NCBI RefSeq assembly: GCF_035046485.1
Contig: NC_085138.1
Coordinates: 15,007,329-15,071,328 of the forward strand
Length of the DNA stretch: 64,000 bases
Source: Aedes albopictus
Lineage: Eukaryota > Arthropoda > Insecta > Diptera > Culicidae
Direction: 5' to 3'
Below are positions 1 through 10,975 of this stretch, piece by piece (the first letter of the stretch is position 1; every line of letters begins with the position of its first letter). The notes beneath the pieces were generated by a model, which did not search any database, had not been told where the DNA came from, and saw only the letters and a program-made list of their open reading frames with translations. Made by a program: the position numbers and the translations under genes.

Positions 1-1
1 A

Positions 2-2923
2 AAACCACTCATCTTAGGGATGGATTTCTGGCGGGCGTTCCATATTCGACCCATGATGGCAATCGATAACAACATCCGAGAATTGGAACTATCTTGGACG
101 TCGAATCAAGTTAGGAATCAACTGAACTTTTTAAGAGCAGAGGTAGACCAAAGTACTGAAAATGAAGCTCCCATCGAATTTGTGGTTAAAATGGCAGAAC
201 CGTTAGAACCGACGTTGGAATTCAAAGCTAAACAGGAGGATGATGACTCTCTGGATATCCCAACATTAGACTTGCCTGAGGAACCAATGAAAGACATCGA
301 AACGGTAGAAACGGAGCATACACTGACTCCACAGGATCGACAGAGACTGACAGAGGTCTTGAAACAATTTGCTTGTACTAGTGAGGGACGATTGGGAAGA
401 ACGACGCTCCTAGAACACGAAATTGAGCTATCTACAGATGGAAAGATGCGTGACTTGCCGATGTATCGGTACTCTCCTAAAGTCTGGGAGAAGATCGAGG
501 AAGAGCTGGAACGGTGGAAAAGTTTAGAGGTAATTGAAGAATGTACTTCTGAGTACGCAAGTCCTCTAGTACCAGTGAGGAAGGCGAATGGAAAAATACG
601 CGTCTGCCTGGATTCTCGAAGGATTAATTCGGTAACAAAAAAGGACGCGTATCCTATGAGAAATATGGCGGAAATATTTCACCGGTTACAAAAGGCCAGG
701 TATTTCAGTATAGTTGATTTGAAAGACGCCTATTTCCAAATTCCGCTGAAAGAGTCGTCCAGAAATTATACAGCCTTCCGCACACCGAAGGGTCTTTTTA
801 GATTCAAAGTTGTTCCGTTCGGACTAAAGAACGCTCCGTTCACTATGAACAGGTTGATGAACCTAGCGATTGGTTTCGATTTGGAACCATTCGTGTTTGT
901 ATACTTGGACGATATCATTATTGCAACAGAGTCACTGGAGGAACATTTTCGTTTATTGGAAGAGGTGGCCAAAAGATTAAAGAGAGCAGGATTGACCATT
1001 TCTGTGGAGAAAAGTCGATTTTGCAGGAAAAAAGTAAAATATTTAGGGTATATCCTCACGGAAAATGGATTATCAATCGACAGCTCTAAATTAGAACCCA
1101 TATTAAACTATCCAAGGCCAAAAACCATTCGAGACGTAAGGCGACTAATGGGCTTAATGGGTTTTTACCAGAAGTTTATACCACAATACAGCCATCTAAC
1201 AGCTCCGATCACGGACCTGCTGAAGAAATCCAAGAAATTTAAGTGGTCCAACGAGGCAGAAAAAGCTTTGGATGAACTAAAGGCAGTATTGACTTCTGCA
1301 CCGGTTCTTGCTAACCCTGATTATTCGCGTCCTTTCGTGATTGAGACTGACGCATCACAACTGGCAGTAGGAGCTGCACTCTTACAGGAGTTTGACGACG
1401 GAAAGAGAATAATAGGTTATTTCAGTAAGAAGCTTTCTACCACGCAGCGGAAGTATTCAGCAACAGAAAGAGAGTGTCTAGCTGTATTGTTGGCCATTGA
1501 AAACTTTAGACATTATGTCGAAGGATCGACTTTTACAATCATAACAGACTGCAGAAGCATCACATGGCTGTTCTCTATCTCAGCCGGAAATGCCAATTCG
1601 AGGTTGCTCCGGTGGGCGTTAAAACTTCAGTCTTATGACTTCCATTTGCAGTACAGGAAGGGAAAGGATAACATCCTTGCGGATTGCCTATCTCGCATCG
1701 ATTCCATTTCGGTTGATGATCAATATTCCGAATTGATCTCTAAAATACAAAAATCTCCACATGAATTTAAGGACTTCAAGGTTGTGGCAAACAAGATATA
1801 CAAGTTTACAGAGCAAGGGGGAACTCAAAAACTTTCGGACAAGCGGTTTGATTGGAAATATTACCCGTCAGAACCGGAAAGGCTCCCTTTGATACAATCG
1901 ACACACGATTCAGCGCACCTTGGATTTGAGAAAACGTTGAAGGCACTCAAGGAGAGATACTTTTGGCCAAAGATGGCCTCGGATGTCAAAACATACTGTA
2001 AAGACTGTTTATCCTGCAAGACATCAAAGGGGATCAATATAAATCCTACTCCTGTGATGGGTTCCCAGAAGAAGTTCTGCGAGTACCCGTGGCAGTTTTT
2101 AACCCTAGATTATGTAGGGCCATTCCCATGTTCAGGAAAGGGAAGATGCACCTGTCTATTAGTTATAACAGACGTATTTACCAAATTTGTGATGATTCAA
2201 CCATTCAGACAGGCAACTGCATCATCACTTGTCCAATTTTTGGAACAAACCGTTTTCTTGTTATTTGGAGTTCCAGAAATACTACTAACTGACAATGGAA
2301 CACAGTTTACGTCGAAGGAGTTTGCTGCCCTGCTGAAGCAATATGGAGTAAAGCACTGGCTTACGCCCTCCTATCACCCTCAGGTGAACAATACAGAGAG
2401 GGTCAATAAGGTGGTTACAACGGCAATAAGAGCCACCTTGAAAGGGAAACACACGCAATGGACCGAGAATTTGCAGAAAATTGCATGTGCAATTCGAACT
2501 TCTGTGCATGATTCAACGAAGTATACTCCTTACTTCCTCACGTTCGGCCGGAACATGATATCCAACGGGATGGAGTATGAAAGATTACGAAAAACTAACA
2601 CTTCTCCCCAAGAAAGTCTCAACGATCAAGATCGAGAAAAACTGTATCAGGAAATTCGAAAAAATCTTGCCGATGCATATCATAAACAATCAAAATACTA
2701 CAACTTAAGATCTAATAAGAATGCCCCTAGTTACCAAGTAGGAGAGAAAGTTCTTAAGAAGTGTACGATTCAATCAGATAAATCTAAGAATTATTGTGCC
2801 AAACTTGCACCCAAATACACAGAAGCATTCGTGAGTAGAGCCTTAGGAGACAGCTACGAGTTAATCGACAAGGATAATAACGTTTTAGGCATCTATCACG
2901 CAAATTTTTTGAAAAAATTCTAG
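2..2923 (+). CDS. Ty3/gypsy-type retrotransposon Pol polyprotein, 3' part (protease end, RT, RNase H, integrase)
   Basis: The frame is open to the left window edge, so the Met at position 20 is probably internal. The residues around it (ILGMDFW) match the C-terminal end of a retropepsin, meaning gag and most of protease lie outside the window. Counting from that Met (967 residues), reverse transcriptase spans about 140-345, with VDLKDAYF at 232-239 and YLDD at 295-298. RNase H follows, with acidic residues D444, E484, D510 and D555. Integrase has an H629-H633-C660-C663 zinc finger and a D697/D758/E793 triad. The last two acids are separated by 34 residues, one fewer than the usual 35. A GPY/F-like tail closes the protein before TAG at 2921. 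The frame is intact with no internal stop, suggesting a young copy. Domain order PR-RT-RH-IN places it in Ty3/gypsy; the NNTER motif suggests the mdg3/Blastopia side, which is tentative. Confidence 0.93.
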   Translation, partial: KPLILGMDFWRAFHIRPMMAIDNNIRELELSWTSNQVRNQLNFLRAEVDQSTENEAPIEFVVKMAEPLEPTLEFKAKQEDDDSLDIPTLDLPEEPMKDIETVETEHTLTPQDRQRLTEVLKQFACTSEGRLGRTTLLEHEIELSTDGKMRDLPMYRYSPKVWEKIEEELERWKSLEVIEECTSEYASPLVPVRKANGKIRVCLDSRRINSVTKKDAYPMRNMAEIFHRLQKARYFSIVDLKDAYFQIPLKESSRNYTAFRTPKGLFRFKVVPFGLKNAPFTMNRLMNLAIGFDLEPFVFVYLDDIIIATESLEEHFRLLEEVAKRLKRAGLTISVEKSRFCRKKVKYLGYILTENGLSIDSSKLEPILNYPRPKTIRDVRRLMGLMGFYQKFIPQYSHLTAPITDLLKKSKKFKWSNEAEKALDELKAVLTSAPVLANPDYSRPFVIETDASQLAVGAALLQEFDDGKRIIGYFSKKLSTTQRKYSATERECLAVLLAIENFRHYVEGSTFTIITDCRSITWLFSISAGNANSRLLRWALKLQSYDFHLQYRKGKDNILADCLSRIDSISVDDQYSELISKIQKSPHEFKDFKVVANKIYKFTEQGGTQKLSDKRFDWKYYPSEPERLPLIQSTHDSAHLGFEKTLKALKERYFWPKMASDVKTYCKDCLSCKTSKGININPTPVMGSQKKFCEYPWQFLTLDYVGPFPCSGKGRCTCLLVITDVFTKFVMIQPFRQATASSLVQFLEQTVFLLFGVPEILLTDNGTQFTSKEFAALLKQYGVKHWLTPSYHPQVNNTERVNKVVTTAIRATLKGKHTQWTENLQKIACAIRTSVHDSTKYTPYFLTFGRNMISNGMEYERLRKTNTSPQESLNDQDREKLYQEIRKNLADAYHKQSKYYNLRSNKNAPSYQVGEKVLKKCTIQSDKSKNYCAKLAPKYTEAFVSRALGDSYELIDKDNNVLGIYHANFLKKF

Positions 2924-4252
2924 AGAAAAAGTTTTAAAGCTATGACATGAGATAACAAATCGATATGTACAAGGATGACAAAAAACACATCAGTGAATCC
3001 ACCAACAAAGATGGTAACCACAGTATATTGACGTTAGCGTTAGTAAGTATAAACAAAAATCGCGACCTAGCCTTATAAAATCACTTAAATTTACGTTAGT
3101 CGCTGAAGTTTATAAATATGCACTAATCTCACCAAATCACCATTCATTGCTGAAGTTTTTTCGTTGTAATCTAATGTGTCGTCATATTTCCAAAGCTTTT
3201 TATAGTTCCTTTTATAGCGTTGATTACTGTTTTTTTTTCCTCGTCTCTTCGAAGGTGTAAGTCCTAAAACATAAGATACATTTTAGTTAAGTTTAGTTAT
3301 ATAGGGTGGCTGTTTTGTTTACCTTAGGATTCCAAATTAAAATTTAAGCGTAGACAGCGCATTACTAATCATTCAACGGGCCAGGATACAGTTTATGTTC
3401 CACTGATATTAGTTTGTCCGTCGCTAACTCCATATAAGCAAATCGAGCATCCAATTCATCCATTTTGTTTTCATCAGTCTTAGATTCCATCAAATCAGAT
3501 CATCCATCTTGTCGCCTTTTCCATTGTCTGCCTTAGTACCTGAAAAGAAAAGAAATAAGGAGAGAAAAGCAATAAATTCTTGAATTAAGTTACTAAGTTG
3601 GGATTCTAAAACAGAAATACTCCCCCCGTTCACTAATATCCTCGGAAATCGACGAATTACGCGTATTTTAGGTTTGGCTCTTTCCGCTTCTTTTTGCACC
3701 GTCCACTCTGATTGATGTTTTGACATTACTCGGAGAGGCATATTTTTTTTCATTTTTTCATAACCGCGAGTGACAGTGACAGATCGCTAAACTGTCAAAG
3801 TAGTTCGTGCGATGTTTTAGGTCTGTTCGATATTCCCGTTACGGTTTGGTTAGAATTTGGTTCGAATTCTATGTTTTTCGTCAAATTCGAATTTGATGGG
3901 TAGAATTCGTATTGTGGTCCCGTTAGGAGTCCGTTTAGGCAAATTTAAATGCACAGTGGGTCAAAATGATTTTTGATGTGGCATTTAATTGCAGTTCGTT
4001 GAGTAATCGAAAAATCGACGGAAAAGTTTCTGTTGTTCGATTACAGTTTTCGTTACGTTCAGTTTAGTATTTTGAGGGATTATTGAATAGAATTCAGTAC
4101 GTCGATGAACGAATGACTTTAGTATCTGTTATTGTTGTTTCAGTTCAGTTCAGTTTTTGTTTTTTTTTATTATTATTGTTTTGTTTTAAATGGCAACGTT
4201 TAAGTTTGTTTTGAGTTATGAAAATTTGATCAAATTCTTGATCAAATTTTCA
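2924..4252 (+). other. 3' noncoding region of the LTR retrotransposon (no env recognised)
   Basis: About 1.3 kb of AT-rich sequence separates the pol stop from the probable 3' LTR. I see no envelope-like reading frame on the plus strand; an 87-codon antisense frame near 3490-3753 has no recognisable domain. At 4219-4252 lies a perfect hairpin with 15-bp arms (TGAAAATTTGATCAA) and an ATTC loop. It ends 18 bases before the likely LTR start, a position where such structures might affect plus-strand priming or RNA 3' processing. That role is inference. Confidence 0.55.
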
Positions 4253-4270
4253 TAAAAATGGTTGGGGTGA
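4253..4270 (+). promoter_or_regulatory. Probable polypurine tract before the 3' LTR
   Basis: A purine-rich run containing GGTTGGGGTGA sits directly before TGTAACG. LTR retrotransposons prime plus-strand DNA at such a tract immediately upstream of a TG dinucleotide. Position relative to pol fits; the two T bases interrupting it make the call moderate. Confidence 0.5.
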
Positions 4271-6079
4271 TGTAACGTTTTGCGTTTTTTTTTAATTAAA
4301 AAAAGTAGATAAAAATAAAAATAAAATTGATTTTTCATTAATGTTTGTATATAAGTTATCAACTTTGAAATATTTCGTTTATGTTTGTAAAATCGGTTCG
4401 TGCCTGTTACTTATGCTCTTGTGGAATTTATTTGTCATAGTGTTTGTTAAAGCTTCCTCGATAGTAGCGCTTTTATAGCATGATACGCATGGCGCGTACA
4501 TACCTTTTGGCGGATTACAGGCGCGATGCAAATTTGTCGCCATGCATGATATTCGCCATGCTAAAATAGTTGGCGCGATTATTAATAATAGAGTAATGGT
4601 TCAATAGTCGGACTTTTCGAAAAGAGGCACGGTTTCGAGGCGCAAGACAATTTTCTACTCGTTCATTTCGCTACACAATCGGCTGGAAAGCAGAAGTGCG
4701 CGAGTATAGTTTCGAGCGATAGCTCCAAATTACGTTTAGTTGAGTCAGAAGTTGAAAGTTATTTGAAGTTAAGTTTGAGTTCTGGTGAAAGTTATTTCTA
4801 AGGTTGAAGGTAATTTAGTAGTGAGTGAGTTTAAGTGTTTCTAAGTAATGTAAAACGTTTTTTGTGGTTTTCTTTCTTGTATAGTGGACCGAGGTCCATA
4901 GAATCCGCGAATTCTGCTGATAATTTTATTCAGTTGCAGAAACTACGAAAAAAGTTAATTACCTTTTTAATAATTTCTAAAAAGTGCTTATTGAAACTAA
5001 TTCGCTTATTAAAACTAATTCCTGTTGGACGTGTAGCGCCCAGCAGCGCTTTTTTCGTACGGCTGGATTTCCGTGCTATTTCGGCGATCGTCATCGCCGA
5101 ATCGGGGTGTTATTGGCGGAGTGAACCGCCCTTTCGTCCGTTGAACGCGACCCGTGTGCCCAGCTAAGGCCCGCCTTCAAAGGTAGCCAAACGGAGTGGA
5201 GTGAAGTCGCTAAGCTATTTTTCGTAGCGAGTAATCCCCCTCGGTCGCCAAAAACCGAAGGTAGGTCCAACTTCGTCTAACCCCGTGGACCAGGGAACGA
5301 GAGTTTTGGTTCGCGTGCAGCGTGTCGTCAATTGCACGCCGCGAACCCGGTCACAATCCAGGTACATAGGAGTAGTGGCATTCCCCGCTCGGTCATAGTT
5401 GGAACCTAAGTACGCGAAGCCGGGTCGCTGGGCTCTGTAGCTCTCCTATCGACTGGTGAGGGACCGTCCCGGGAATCGTACGGCGTCCGCCGCATACTCT
5501 CGTCGAGATAAACCGGAAGCTTCCGTCCAGCCGCCACTCCCTCCGCAACGATAATACGGCCATAACGCACACGGGTCTCCTCGTCGTCGCTGCGCGCCAA
5601 AACGCAGCACCAACACGCCAGGTACCGCCATCTTCGAGAACCGAAGGACGCCATCATCGATTCGTCGAGCTTCGTCGTCGCCCCGCCATCGATCGTCGTC
5701 AAAAAACCTGCGCAGGTACGTCAAGAGCTTCTTTTTTACATGGCCATGTTTGCTCTTTCCATTCCGTATTGAAATTTCCGTCCAACACGAATGAGTCGCC
5801 TAAAAATAAACGGTTAAATTGTTGAAATTTAGTTCAGTTACATTACGTTTTACGTTGCTTATTTTTAATAAACATACTCACTACCTTTAGTTACGTTTCG
5901 TTCCGTTATTCTGCTCGATTGAGTAAGCATCCCTTCGGCTCTCCCTAAGGTTCTGTTAGCCTGCGAAAGAGTAGAACTTAATTTTGCGTTTTTCGAAGCA
6001 ATTCTGTCGTTTTTCGATGAACCGTTCGAAAACCATCCCTGAGAGGAATAGTCTCTAGCATAGTCGGGCATACTTCAAC
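4271..6079 (+). mobile_element. Putative 3' LTR of the gypsy-type element (end uncertain)
   Basis: The region begins TGTAACG right after the polypurine-like tract. It contains an AT-rich first part, a GC-rich middle (about 5.0-5.7 kb) and an AATAAA at 5868-5873 that could be the polyadenylation signal, an order compatible with U3-R-U5. The right boundary cannot be fixed because the 5' LTR is outside the window; a CA near 6079 is only one candidate. About 1.8 kb would be long for an LTR. Overlapping GC-rich reading frames inside (4835-5167 plus; 5406-5724 minus) look like composition artefacts, not genes. Confidence 0.45.
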
Positions 6080-6539
6080 ACGACCGGTGGTCTCTCTCTG
6101 AGAGTGGCGCTTAAGCCACCGCGCTTTATCGACCCTCAAGAATAGTTTAGCGAACGGTTACAATATGGTTCTACAAAGTCCTTCCTTTTCCCTACCGGAA
6201 CCGGTTCCGGCATATCTGGAAAATTTGCGATGCATTTTAAAAATGCCATAAATAAACATCACAAAATAAAGCTATTCAACCAAGCCTTTTATTTGGTAAA
6301 AAATCTAAGATAAGATTGATAAGATCTTGGAGAAAAATTTGGCGAGTTTTTTTGTAATTCTCGAAAAAGGTTTGGTAATTGCGAAAAAAACCCCTAATTA
6401 TTAAAATATTAGAATATTAAATTTTTGAGATATTTTTTCTGGAACTCTGAATAAACTTTGGATAATCTTTGAGTTGGCACGATATTTAAAAAAATCTGGC
6501 GACCAGGGGGGTGACCCTGGCCCCCTCTGACTACGCCCA
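6080..6539. other. Flanking noncoding DNA, probable decayed transposon end
   Basis: No gene. There is a perfect 16-bp palindrome CCGGAACCGGTTCCGG at 6195-6210. A segment near 6499-6540 (GACCAGGGGGGTGACCC followed by CCCCTCTGACTACGCCC) has the look of a transposon terminus, but I cannot assign a family. Confidence 0.35.
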
Positions 6540-7590
6540 TGAGGTCTGGTTCACATATATTCAAGTGATTCAGGTTTGATTCACTTCATGTTCAAGTGAT
6601 TCAGGTTCGGTGGACTTCATTTTCAAATGATTCAGGTTCAATTCACTTCATGTTCAAGTGATTCATGTTCGATTCACATATTCAGGTCTGATTCTCTTCA
6701 TATTCAAATGATTCAGATCTGATTCACTTTATATTCAAGTGAATCTGGGTTGCTTCACTTCATGTTCAAAAGATTCAGATCTGGTTCACATCATATTCAA
6801 GTGATTCACGTCATATTAAAGTGATTCGGGTTCGATTCACTTCATATACAAGTGAATCAGGTCTGGTTCACATCATATTCAAGTGATTCAGATTTGATTC
6901 ACTTCATGTCCAAGTGGTTCAGGTTCGATTCACTTCATTTTCAAGTGATTCAGGTTCAATTCACTTCATATTCAAGTAATTCAGGTTTATTTCACTTCAT
7001 ATTCAAGTGATTCAGATCTGATTCACTTTATATTCAAGTGAATCTGGGTTGCTTCACTTCATGTTCAAGTGATTCAGATCTGGTTCACATCATATTCAAG
7101 TGATTCACGTCATATTAAAGTGATTCAGGTTCGATTCACTTCATATACAAGTGAATCAGGTCTGGTTCACATCATATTCAAGTGATTCAGATTTGATTTA
7201 CTTCATGTCCAAGTGGTTCAGGTTCGATTCACTTCATTTTCAAGTGATTCAGGTTCAATTCACTTCATATTCAAGTAATTCAGGTTTATTTCACTTCATA
7301 TTCAAGTGATTCAGATCTGATTCACTTTATATTCAAGTGAATCTGGGTTGCTTCACTTCATGTTCAAGTAATTCAGGTCTGGTTCACATCATATTTAAGT
7401 GATTCACGTCATATTAAAGTGATTCAGGTTCGATTCACTTCATATTCAAGTGAATCAGGTCTGGTTCACATCATATTCAACTGATTCAGATTTGATTCAC
7501 TTAATGTTCAAGTGATTGATTCACTTCATGATCAAGTGATTCAGGTTCAATTCACTTCATATTCAAGTGATTCAGGTCTGATTCACTTCA
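6540..7590. repeat. ~30-bp satellite with a 299-bp higher-order repeat
   Basis: The core words TTCACTTCATATTCAAGTGA and TTCAGGTTCGA recur about every 30-31 bases. Superimposed is a longer period: the distinctive variant ending in GAATCTGGGTTGC occurs at about 6722, 7021 and 7320, exactly 299 bases apart each time, with the intervening variant order largely conserved. This is a higher-order repeat of roughly ten monomers. The monomer core is itself near-palindromic. There is no coding potential. Confidence 0.9.
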
Positions 7591-10500
7591 GACTAATCTT
7601 AGGAATCCTGAAACATTTCGTAATGAACTTTGATAAATTTCCTTACAATTTCTGTGAACCGATCAAAATTGATGACTATACCATTTATCCTTGAAAAAAA
7701 GGCCATTCCTCTCACCCTCACCGGGCACCAGTTGTCCACTTTCCCACTTATTTTGATCACGGTTCCGTCCAGGGAAGAATATAAAACGAAAATCCTTTTG
7801 ATTAATTTCACCACATTTTTTAATTAAATCCCCTGTTGCTGAACGCGAGGGACAATGCCGGCGAGAGCCCGCGGGGTGAGATCAATGCGCTCCGAGAAAC
7901 GAAAAAAAAACCTGCGACCAAAAACAAGCTTTTGATTTATATTTACTGAAAATAATGGAAAACTTCGTTTCCCCATTGTTATCCCTACATCAGAAGAAAA
8001 AGAGTTTCTTTTTTTCACCTTCTTTCTTCGATGAAAAAGAGAAAAACCTCCGATTCAAGCGAGGAAAATGTTTCCAAGTAACAATACAATCGCTTTCATT
8101 TTTTTTTATTGCGTCATTTATACACAATTCATTGAATTTCGGTTTCCTTCCCCCCGTCAGTGAGGACGCGTACGCGCGTCAAAAATGCGCTCGCTCCCTC
8201 CAACTTGTGGCATTTCCCCGGATTTTTTTTTCTTCCCCAGCACGGAGGGTAACGAAACAACTTACTTTCCTATTCTGCGAAAGTTATTCCTTGATTTTTT
8301 CTTCTTCAATCGGCATTGTTTGCCGTCAAACCGAACCTTTGATGGGCGCGCAATCTTTCGGTTTCCTATCCCCCCTCACAGCAGAAACGTCAAATCATCA
8401 TCGACGTGAAGACTCCCGCTCCGCCTGCTATGATCCCCGGACTCCGATTGTCATTGACATGACGAGGTTAGAAAAGGGCGGACGAGTCGATCGCTTGTTG
8501 ATTTCCGGCTTTCCAAGCTGGCGTTTTCGCACCTTCCTCCTTTCTTTCCTTGGGAAGCAGAAGAACGAAGCAAAAAAAAACTTCAAAGGACCTCTTCGCC
8601 TCGTTGAACACTTGAAGAATTAGCAAGATACACTCCCCAAATCCACTTAGAGAGTGACCTTCCCCTTTCAGGAGGCCGAAGGCCAAACTGCTAGACGGGC
8701 GGAGGAAGATGCCCTTTTCAACGACTTTCTCTTGACCTGAGACCAACGGGAGACGAAGGAGGGACACAAGAAGCAACAACAGCTGGTGGTTGTTTACTTA
8801 GGGCTGGTCCACTTTGATTTATCGTCACTTCCTTCGACTTCAGGGCCCAGCCCGCTTCTTCGGCATCTTTGTTCCGGGCGACGGGCAGCAGGTCGTGCCA
8901 GGGGATCAAAGGCATTGGGAAAATTGAAAATCGGTTCGGACCGAAGACGGTATCTAAAGTCCCTCTCTCATTTGCATCCATCTTCAGCAAGACGTGCGTC
9001 TTCTCGGGCATGGACAAGAAGGCGTCAGAATAAATATTCCGGACAGGTCCGGGATCACTTTTCAGCTCAATTTTCCAATCACCTCCTCTGGACGGGATCT
9101 GATGGAACGTGCGTGGAGCGAGCGTTGGGTCGAGGGGTAGGAAAGCGATAAATTGTTCGACCCCTAAAGGTAGGCTATTTAGGTTTGATGCACACGATTC
9201 ACTCGGGGGGTGGGACGAAAGGTTGTCTTTATTGAGCTGAGATTTTTTTTCCGCTTTCGGTAAATAAAACTTTCGACCTGTTGGAAGAAACTTGGGTGCC
9301 CTATCCCCCTTCTTTGGTTAGGACACAATCGAAGGGCGAAAAAAGATTCACCGATTCCGACGGAGACGGAGGAGGATGTTTACACAAGTTCCGGTCGATG
9401 CGCTGTTTGCTTCCAGCGCTCAGGAAGTCGTCCCGACCAAATCGAAGAACGGCCCGAAAAAGGATTTTATTGTTATTGGTTTATGCCACACTCTTTTCTT
9501 CCCCACAACCCACAACGGCGCAGCGCCGGCAGGGGGATAGGAAAGTGGAAAAGTTTCCACTTGATTTGTTGACGGAGGAATTTTCACACCACCGCCAAGA
9601 GGAAGAAAGCGAAAAAAAAAGAGGAAAAGTAAATAAACAGTATCAAATTTCCCGAACGAAAGGGCGAAAGCAGCGGTGCCAAGCCAAACCGGTCGTCGAA
9701 GAGTGCGAAAAGAGGAGGCGATGGGGGATAGGAACTTCGAATTTGAGCCACTGATAGGTGATTATCTTGTTTACAACGGTTGGAACGTGATCGAATCGAC
9801 CTGCTGCTTCGCCTTCTTCGGTTTTGACGTTTGGGAGAACGAGGGGCGGCTTACGGGGCGATGACGAGGGGCGCTTCAGCGTATAAAAAATTAATAACTC
9901 TATAAGCTGTTTGTTTTTCGCTTCCTCGGATTTATTGACGTGAGAAAGTTACTGCTGCTACCGTTGTTGGTTGGGATCAGAAGCGATTACTATTGATTTT
10001 CCAACAGGGGAACTGGTTTCTGACAAGACAACGTCTTCCTCCACCCAAAAGCAGGGGGCGTTAAATCCGAAATTGATCTATAAAAAGTTATGCCAAGGAA
10101 TTTTACAGCTTTAAGGTCGATTTCCGAGGCAATAATGATTCGATGTTGGAAATTTGATGCCTGGCATTTTGCGGGATCCTTAACGGTTATGATATTGATT
10201 TCCTCTGCGCCGCCATCAAAGAAAGGGTGTAATAACGATCCGAAGAGGATATTTTCACACCTCCCAATCCCAAGGAAGCGAACGACATAAAGCCGACATA
10301 AATAATAGAAGCCACCAGACACTGGCCGTCTGTTGTTGTAACTCCATTTGCCACCGTAGCCGTAGTCTACTGCTGCAATCCATAACTTCCCGCTTCCCTG
10401 GAGATGTTGAGAGACAGAGAGAGAGTGCGACGAAGGACTCCCGAAAAATTAGCGCAAAACTTGCTACCCTTCTTAGTTTCTTTTGCCGGGTTTGGGTGCT

Positions 10501-10975
10501 GCAGCAGTAGTATTTTGTTTTATTTCATTAATTTTCTCGTCGAGTTCACACATTGGAAACATGCGCCGGTGTGGCGGTGGTCATGGATTGCTTCCTTCTT
10601 TTGGGGTGGTTCGTTTGCCCCCTTGCCATTACACGGAAATGTTCTGAGGGGTGGGGCGGAACGACTACGGCACAGCAGGGCCATATATTGGTTATTTATT
10701 TTTTTGGTGCAATGTGGTGGCGGTGGAACCTTGATTCTTTGCTTGGAAAGAAATTTTTGTACGGAGTAATTCTCCAAGGTGAAGGTGGAAACGTGAATTC
10801 GAATGTTATGCTGGAATAACGGAAGCTTAACCAAATAAAATGGAAAAAAATGAAATTGTTACCCTGAAGAAGATATTTATCTTGATTAACCGAAACGTTA
10901 ATTTATGTTTTTAGCAAATTGACTATATTTTTGAATCAAAGTAGGCTTTAATTGTTGCTAAGGTGAAAATTTCAT
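7591..10975. other. Complex single-copy noncoding DNA
   Basis: About 3.4 kb with no tandem structure and higher GC than the flanks. Several open frames exist (the longest at 7955-8623, plus, 222 codons), but their translations are low-complexity, rich in S, F, R and K, and show no domain. I see no splice-consistent gene model. Purine/pyrimidine runs are frequent. It could be intron or intergenic regulatory DNA of a neighbouring gene; nothing here decides that. A weak hammerhead-like motif at 10864-10896 is described in the findings. Confidence 0.4.

Noticed and set aside
3490..3753. Antisense 87-codon frame in the retrotransposon 3' region
   Set aside because: No recognisable domain and no sign of a promoter or conservation visible in the sequence.
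4835..5724. Frames within the putative LTR, including two overlapping GC-rich minus frames
   Set aside because: They lie in probable LTR sequence, have no domain, and overlap each other in different phases.
7955..8623. 222-codon plus-strand frame
   Set aside because: Low-complexity composition rich in F, S, R and K, no domain, and overlapping frames on the other strand of similar quality.
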